48,484 nt of DNA, taken from assembly GCA_036703985.1 (NCBI GenBank), contig DATNQN010000122.1:1-48484 (forward strand), written 5' to 3'. The notes under the pieces were generated by a model. That model was not told the origin of the DNA and made no database searches. It saw only the letters and a program-made list of their open reading frames with translations. Of the stretch, positions 43,709 through 48,484 are shown one piece after another (the stretch's first letter is position 1; each line of letters opens with the position of its first letter). This stretch comes from Leptolyngbyaceae cyanobacterium. Lineage in GTDB: Bacteria; Cyanobacteriota; Cyanobacteriia; Cyanobacteriales; Aerosakkonemataceae. Position numbers and translations under genes: made by a program.

Positions 43709-46700
43709 TTATTTTGGTTGGCATACTTTTAGTTTTGCCAGTGCTTCGGGATGGGTAACAAAGTAATCTTTCAGCCAGTTGCAACCTCGCGCTAGTAGTA
43801 AATCTAAGTTGCCAACGCTTTCCACATTCCAAACCCTGGCGGTTGCGTCAGCAGAGGCAGTGACTATATGTTTGCTGTCGGGGCTAAAATTGGCACTGTA
43901 AACAAAACCCTGATGACTTTTAAGTTCGGCTAATAACTGACCCGATAAATCCCAAACTTTGGCAGTTTTATCGGCTGAAGCGGTGACGATGCGTTGACCA
44001 TCAGGACTAAAATGGGCGCTATTAACAGAACCCTGATGGCCTTTGAGTTCAGTTAATAGCTGACCCGATAAACCCCATACTCTGGCGATGTTATCCCTGG
44101 AACCAGTAACGATGCGTTGGCCGTCTGGACTAAAAGTGGCTCTGTTGACAAGACCCTGATGACCTTTAAGTTCAGCTAATAGCTGACCTGATGAATCCCA
44201 TACTCTGGCGGTGTTATCTCTTGAGGCAGTCACGATGCGTTGACCGTCTGGACTAAAGTTGGCAGTGTAGACAGAACCCTGATGACCTTTGAGTTCGTTT
44301 AATAGCTGACCAGATAAATCCCACACTCTGGCAGTGTTATCTTTTGAAGCAGTCACAATGCGTTGACCGTCTGGACTAAAAATAGCTCTATAGACAATAC
44401 CTTGATGACCTTTGAGTTCGTTTAATAGTTGACCAGACAAATCCCACACTCTGGCGGTATTGTCCCATGAGGCAGTCACAATGTGTTGGCCGTCGCGACT
44501 AAAGTTGGCGCTGCTAACATAAAGCCGATGACCTTTGAGTTCAGCTAATAGCTGGCCAGATAAATCCCATACTCTGGCGGTCTTGTCATTTGAGGCAGTC
44601 ACGATGCGTTGACCATCAGGACTAAAATTGGCTGTGTTGACAGGAACCTGATGGCCTTTGAGTTCAGTTAATAGCTGACCAGATAAATCCCATACTCTGG
44701 CGCTGTTGTCCTCCGATACAGTAACGATATATTGACCATCAGGACTAAAATTGGCAGTGTTGACAAGACCATGATGACCTTTGAGTTCTGTTAATAGTTG
44801 ACCAGATAAATCCCATACTCTAGCAGTCTTGTCCTCCGAAGCAGTCACGATGCGTTGACCATCGTGACTAAAATTGGCGCTATTAACATAAAGCCGATGA
44901 CCTTTGAGTTCGGTTAATAGCTGACCCGATAAATCCCATACTCTAGCAGTGTTGTCCCAGGAGGCAGTCACGACACGTTGACTATCGGGACTAAAATTGG
45001 CGCTGAAAACAGGAACCTGATGAACTTCGAGTTCGATTAATAACTGACCCGATAAATCCCATACTCTAGCAGTGTTGTCCCATGAAGCAGTCACGATGCG
45101 TTGACCATTGGGACTAAAATTGGCTGTGTTGACAGGGCCTTGATGACCTTTGAGTTCGATTAATAGCTGACCTGATAAATCCCACACTCTGGCGGTGTTA
45201 TCTCTTGAGGCAGTAACGATGCGTTGGCCGTCTGGACTAAAATTGGCTGTGTTGACAGGAACCTGATGACCTTTGAGTTCAATTAATAGTTGACCCGATA
45301 AATCCCACACTTTAGCGGTGTTATCCCATGAGGCAGTCACGATGTGTTGACCGTCGAAACTAAAGTTGGCGCTGTTGACAATATCCTGATGACCCTTGAG
45401 TTTGGCTAATAGCTGACCGGATAAATCCCACAATCTGGCGGTGTTATCTCTTGAGGCAGTCACGATGAGTTGACCGTCTGGACTAAAGTTGGCGCTGTTG
45501 ACAATATCCTGATGACCTTTGAGTTCAATCAATAGCTGACCAGATAAATCCCACACTTTAACAGTGTTGTCATTTGAGGCAGTCACGATACGTTGACCAT
45601 CGGGACTAAAATTAGCGCTGTTGACAGAACCCTGATGATTTGACAGTTGAGTTTGCTCATGGATATTGTCGAGAATTGTTTGTAAAGTGAAGAGTGGGCT
45701 AGTAACTGGATATTCTTCTAGTAGCCGTCCGTCTTTAACCAGTTCTTTTAAATCTTGTCCAGCCTGCATTGCTAATAATAACGCTTCTATTTCTTGATGT
45801 TCAAACTGCTTTAGAGCATTTGTTGCTTCCCTCTCAAGCCTTGTAGCTTCTCGTGCCTCTCTTAGTAATTGCTCCGCTTTTTTTCTAGCTTCAGCTAATA
45901 TTTGGTTGGCTTGTCTTTGTGCATCTAAAGCACTTTGAAGTTCTCGCTTATCCAATTCTTGACCTGCGGTTAAAAACTGATAATCCTTATTGCTTAAACT
46001 TTTATCAGTTGCCCATACAAGTGCATATTGTAATGCTTGTCCTCGCAGTAGCCGCGATTCATCTTGGCAATTGGAATCCAACCAAGCTGCGAAAGCTTCC
46101 GCATACGGACGCAAATTAGCTAATTCTTTCTCGACCCAACTCAGGTTAAAAACTTCTTCGTAAATGCGGTTAGCAACTCGCACCTGTCCTTGCCGTCTCA
46201 CGACTAATCCGGTTAGTCGCAATTCCATTTGTTCGGCGCTGTCATCTGCTGCTACTCCTCCCTTTTGCAAAATTTGCTGATACAGTCCCAGCAGGCGAGA
46301 AGAGCGTTTTTCGTTAAATAGGATGCGGTCTCTAATCGTCTTTAAATGCTCTGGTTCATCTTGGGCTTCCCAATTTTCAATTACTTTTGTTTGTACCAAA
46401 GCTGTTACCCAATTTTCAGGATTTTGAATTGTTTCTGCATTAGCAAAAACGAGCTTGCAAACTTTTTGAGTTAAAAATGGTTGTCCGCCAGTCCAATAGA
46501 ATATGGCTGGTATCAGTACCATTGGATTGCTAATTTTTGCTGCCAAGCCTTGCGCTAGAGGTGCGGCTTCTTCTAGTTGAAAGCCTGTTAATTCAATTGC
46601 TCGACCAATATTAAACGGCGTTCTTCGTTTGTCTTGAATTAAATCAGAAGGAGTTGCCACCCCGATTAAGGCAAAAGTAATGCGTCGATATTCTGGATTA

Positions 46701-47227
46701 TCTGCCCGTCTGTTATAGCAATCGCGAATCACGGCAAAAAAGTCATCTATATTAAATTTTAAGCTGAGTATACTGTCTATTTCATCTACAAAAATTACTA
46801 TATTTCCAGATATTGATTTTAATAACACTTCTTCAATAAATTTGCTGAATCGTTGTACGAAAGACAGCAAACTTTTTTCAGTCCACCAAGTATCTAAATC
46901 GAAATCAGCATATAAATTTAAACTGGTGACAATACTATCAATGACGCCTGCATACCATTGTTCTGGCGTAATATCAAATGTGCCAATAGCTGTAATATCA
47001 ATTGCAGCACAGGCAATTCCTTCTGACTCCAATCGCTGCATTGTTCGCACCCGCAAGCTAGATTTTCCCATCTGCCGCGAGTTCAGTACGTAACAAAAAT
47101 CAAGGGCTTTCAAACCTTCATAAAAATCATCGTCTGCTTGTCGTTTCACGTAGGTAGGTGCATCTGGTGGTAAGCTGCCGCCAACTTGATAGTGATAGTT
47201 TGATTCAGTTAATTTTGGGTTGTTCAT
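43709..47227 (-). CDS. AAA-like NTPase with 15 WD40 repeats (STAND-like)
   Basis: This 1,172-residue protein begins with an AAA_35-type NTPase (about 15-390), with a P-loop variant [10 protein letters not shown] (49-58) and Walker [10 protein letters not shown] (143-151). A helical coiled-coil region follows (about 410-500), rich in Ala, Glu and Arg. The rest (about 526-1140) is 15 WD40 repeats of 41 residues, each close to [15 protein letters not shown], then [15 protein letters not shown], then LSGQLLxELKG. Such STAND-like proteins are thought to be switches that oligomerise on ligand binding by the propeller domains, with roles in signalling or defence. The Walker A lacks its first Gly, as usual in this family. 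The gene directly follows a related AAA gene on the same strand. Confidence 0.9.
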   Translation of the reverse strand: MNNPKLTESNYHYQVGGSLPPDAPTYVKRQADDDFYEGLKALDFCYVLNSRQMGKSSLRVRTMQRLESEGIACAAIDITAIGTFDITPEQWYAGVIDSIVTSLNLYADFDLDTWWTEKSLLSFVQRFSKFIEEVLLKSISGNIVIFVDEIDSILSLKFNIDDFFAVIRDCYNRRADNPEYRRITFALIGVATPSDLIQDKRRTPFNIGRAIELTGFQLEEAAPLAQGLAAKISNPMVLIPAIFYWTGGQPFLTQKVCKLVFANAETIQNPENWVTALVQTKVIENWEAQDEPEHLKTIRDRILFNEKRSSRLLGLYQQILQKGGVAADDSAEQMELRLTGLVVRRQGQVRVANRIYEEVFNLSWVEKELANLRPYAEAFAAWLDSNCQDESRLLRGQALQYALVWATDKSLSNKDYQFLTAGQELDKRELQSALDAQRQANQILAEARKKAEQLLREAREATRLEREATNALKQFEHQEIEALLLAMQAGQDLKELVKDGRLLEEYPVTSPLFTLQTILDNIHEQTQLSNHQGSVNSANFSPDGQRIVTASNDNTVKVWDLSGQLLIELKGHQDIVNSANFSPDGQLIVTASRDNTARLWDLSGQLLAKLKGHQDIVNSANFSFDGQHIVTASWDNTAKVWDLSGQLLIELKGHQVPVNTANFSPDGQRIVTASRDNTARVWDLSGQLLIELKGHQGPVNTANFSPNGQRIVTASWDNTARVWDLSGQLLIELEVHQVPVFSANFSPDSQRVVTASWDNTARVWDLSGQLLTELKGHRLYVNSANFSHDGQRIVTASEDKTARVWDLSGQLLTELKGHHGLVNTANFSPDGQYIVTVSEDNSARVWDLSGQLLTELKGHQVPVNTANFSPDGQRIVTASNDKTARVWDLSGQLLAELKGHRLYVSSANFSRDGQHIVTASWDNTARVWDLSGQLLNELKGHQGIVYRAIFSPDGQRIVTASKDNTARVWDLSGQLLNELKGHQGSVYTANFSPDGQRIVTASRDNTARVWDSSGQLLAELKGHQGLVNRATFSPDGQRIVTGSRDNIARVWGLSGQLLTELKGHQGSVNSAHFSPDGQRIVTASADKTAKVWDLSGQLLAELKSHQGFVYSANFSPDSKHIVTASADATARVWNVESVGNLDLLLARGCNWLKDYFVTHPEALAKLKVCQPK
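43800..45650 (-). repeat. Fifteen 123-bp coding tandem repeats (WD40)
   Basis: The repeats have exactly 41 codons each and remain nearly identical at the DNA level, including at third positions. They are coding and keep frame. High identity between units means recent expansion or gene conversion, and copy number may vary between strains. Confidence 0.9.
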
Positions 47228-47266
47228 ATTGATTATTAATATTAGGTTGATAGTGATTCGGGAACT

Positions 47267-47391
47267 GACCCCTCCCCAAACCCCTCCCCTGCAAGGAGAG
47301 GGGCTTTTCTGCTTGCCCTTTTCTTTTTTGTTCCCCCTTCTCTTTTTTGCTCCCCCTTCCCTTGTAGGGAAGGGGGCTGGGGGGTTAGGTT
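47267..47391. repeat. Dispersed G/C-skewed repeat, copy 2
   Basis: It starts with a hairpin CCCCTCCCC...AAGGAGAGGGG, has an internal TTTTTT-rich spacer with CCCCCTTCTC and CCCCCTTCCC blocks, and ends in GGGAAGGGGGCTGGGGGGTTAGGTT-like sequence (longest common tail GGGGTTAGGTT). It matches the copy inserted in the protease gene at 13566-13684 in order and orientation, but has different internal spacing. Here it fills the space between two AAA genes. Confidence 0.85.
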
Positions 47392-47423
47392 TTTAAGTTT
47401 TCCCAATTCAACTAAAGAAATCA

Positions 47424-48484
47424 TTACGGATTGGGAAGTCGATCGCAAAAATATGTCCGATATAAATCGCCTAAAGGCATCACTGCATTACCCTGAAATT
47501 TTACTAATCCCATACTGCGGAGTTTAAAGGCATCTGAGGGTTTGATTTGGATGGGATTACTTGCTTGGACTACTTCTTTAAGTGCTGCGGCCAAACTAGC
47601 ATCATTTTCTAGGTTTAATAAATGACGGCGTAGATGGTCATGGTATGGGCCTTCTTCGGTGGGGGCAATTTCTAGTAATCTATCTAAAGTAATTCTATTT
47701 CTGGCAATTTCATAAAGGGCGACTCGCACTAAATAAGGATGTACGCCAAACATTTTCATCAGTGGTTCTATTTCGGTTTCTGACCATTCTAAACCGTGGC
47801 GTTTTACTAATTCTTCTACTTGGGATAAGGTCAATTCTGGAAGTTCGATCGGTAATCCGACATTGAAGGGAGATTGATTGATATTGAGAGGAATGTAAAC
47901 TTCTTTAGAATGAACGATTACTAATTTAAGTTTTTTCCAGTTGGCGTCATTTTTGGCTCGTTCGTGCCATGCTCTTAATAGGCCGAAAAAGTCGGTAGCA
48001 ATTTCTGGATGTTGGAAGATTTGGTCTACTTCATCTAAACCTAAAGCCAGTGGAGCGTTAATTGTCGATAATAAATATTTGAGGAAATAGTTGGTGCATT
48101 TATTTTTACTGCCCAAAACTCCTTTCCAGTATTCATCTAATTTGTCTGGGAGATTTAATTCATAAGAAATACTGGCGCAAAACCATTGTAAAAATTGCTC
48201 TAAGTTGGTGAGAAATTCCGCATCTGCTGATTGAAAATTTAAGGATGCGGTTTGATAACCTTGTTGTTTTGCATGATGGAGAATGCGAGACATTAAGGAC
48301 GTTTTGCCCATCTGTCTGGGTGCTTTAATCCGAATTAGTGCACCTGGTCGAAGGATGGTTTCGTAACAGTCTGTTTCGATGGGGGGACGTTCTATGTATA
48401 AGGGGGAGTTTAATTCTACTTGACCGTCTGGACTATCTAGAATGAGGGGAGATGGGGTGGTGGGGGGATGGGGGGATGGGGAGG
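47424..48484 (-). CDS. AAA-like NTPase, partial (start beyond the window)
   Basis: The open frame continues to the right edge without an in-frame stop, so the ATG at 48311 is internal: upstream codons read RPGALIRIKAPRQMGKTSL, which includes the complete P-loop region of an AAA_35-type NTPase. Further landmarks are the Walker B-like APLALGLDEVDQIF and LKLVIVHSKEVYIPL. The 353 or so residues in the window end with a winged-helix-like part (ALKEVVQASNPIQIKPSDAF, then LRSMGLVKFQGNAVMPLGDL) and no propeller. It is related to the downstream WD40 protein's N-terminal domain, and the tandem pair is separated by a dispersed repeat. The most 5' codons in the window are Pro/Ser-rich low complexity. Function is presumably regulatory. 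Confidence 0.85.
   Translation of the reverse strand, partial: SPSPHPPTTPSPLILDSPDGQVELNSPLYIERPPIETDCYETILRPGALIRIKAPRQMGKTSLMSRILHHAKQQGYQTASLNFQSADAEFLTNLEQFLQWFCASISYELNLPDKLDEYWKGVLGSKNKCTNYFLKYLLSTINAPLALGLDEVDQIFQHPEIATDFFGLLRAWHERAKNDANWKKLKLVIVHSKEVYIPLNINQSPFNVGLPIELPELTLSQVEELVKRHGLEWSETEIEPLMKMFGVHPYLVRVALYEIARNRITLDRLLEIAPTEEGPYHDHLRRHLLNLENDASLAAALKEVVQASNPIQIKPSDAFKLRSMGLVKFQGNAVMPLGDLYRTYFCDRLPNP

Noticed and set aside
43800-45650. Regular tandem repeats considered as a CRISPR array
   Set aside because: The period is 123 bases, frame is kept and the units encode WD40 blades.
47242-47448. 68-codon minus-strand frame reading [14 protein letters not shown]
   Set aside because: It is a translation of the dispersed repeat also found at 13566-13684, not a gene.
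1-48484. tRNA, rRNA or prophage genes
   Set aside because: No cloverleaf with a T-loop motif, rRNA-like sequence, phage structural gene or integrase was seen.

Overview
The window is a typical stretch of a cyanobacterial chromosome. The evidence is the many HIP1 octamers (GCGATCGC) on both strands, the clpR-clpP3 pair, a COP23-domain protein, a CruA-type lycopene cyclase, the DUF2499/DUF3593 pair, DUF1816, CsaB and a WD40-tailed Ser/Thr kinase. The interspersed repeats and the large AAA/WD40 proteins suggest a filamentous, Oscillatoria-like lineage, but that is an inference; the genus cannot be fixed from the sequence.

Layout: (1) 1-8.6 kb: moaD, then a plus-strand signalling operon with an RsbQ-like alpha/beta hydrolase overlapping a large hybrid histidine kinase, a REC-PAS-PAS-kinase-REC protein, and a REC-GAF-GAF protein that ends in a dead histidine-kinase stump. 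(2) 8.6-10.0 kb: a MazEF-type toxin-antitoxin pair and a DUF2283-like gene with a fragment of an older partner, bracketed by two identical hairpin repeats. (3) 10.0-14.5 kb: a minus-strand run of four exported proteins (COP23-domain protein, two trypsin-like proteases, an alpha/beta-hydrolase-like protein). Interspersed repeats have entered two of these reading frames or their borders. (4) 14.5-34 kb: mostly housekeeping and cyanobacterial core genes: gatA, a membrane-anchored hydrolase, an uninterrupted intein-free dnaE, a Ser/Thr kinase with WD40 repeats, DUF3593, DUF2499, DUF1816, csaB, a coiled-coil protein, cruA, a PAP2 phosphatase, MgtC-like, a membrane-anchored HTH-like protein and a rhomboid that lacks its catalytic residues. 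(5) 34.1-35.6 kb: a complete IS200/IS605-type element carrying only TnpB, inserted exactly at the stop codon of hemW. (6) 37-43.6 kb: PIN/TRAM protein, VWA protein, clpR-clpP3, a J-domain protein, a C39-like peptidase and a secreted CAP protein. (7) 43.7-48.5 kb: two STAND-like AAA proteins in tandem. The first carries 15 nearly identical WD40 repeats; the second runs off the window.

The most noteworthy points are the TnpB element, whose ends, presumed target and effect on the hemW stop codon can be reconstructed to the base; the in-frame insertion of a dispersed repeat into a secreted protease; the RsbQ-hybrid-kinase phosphorelay operon with a decayed kinase downstream; the catalytically dead rhomboid; and the DnaE gene that is continuous across the site where many cyanobacteria carry a split intein. 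All functional statements come from reading motifs by eye; no database search was run.
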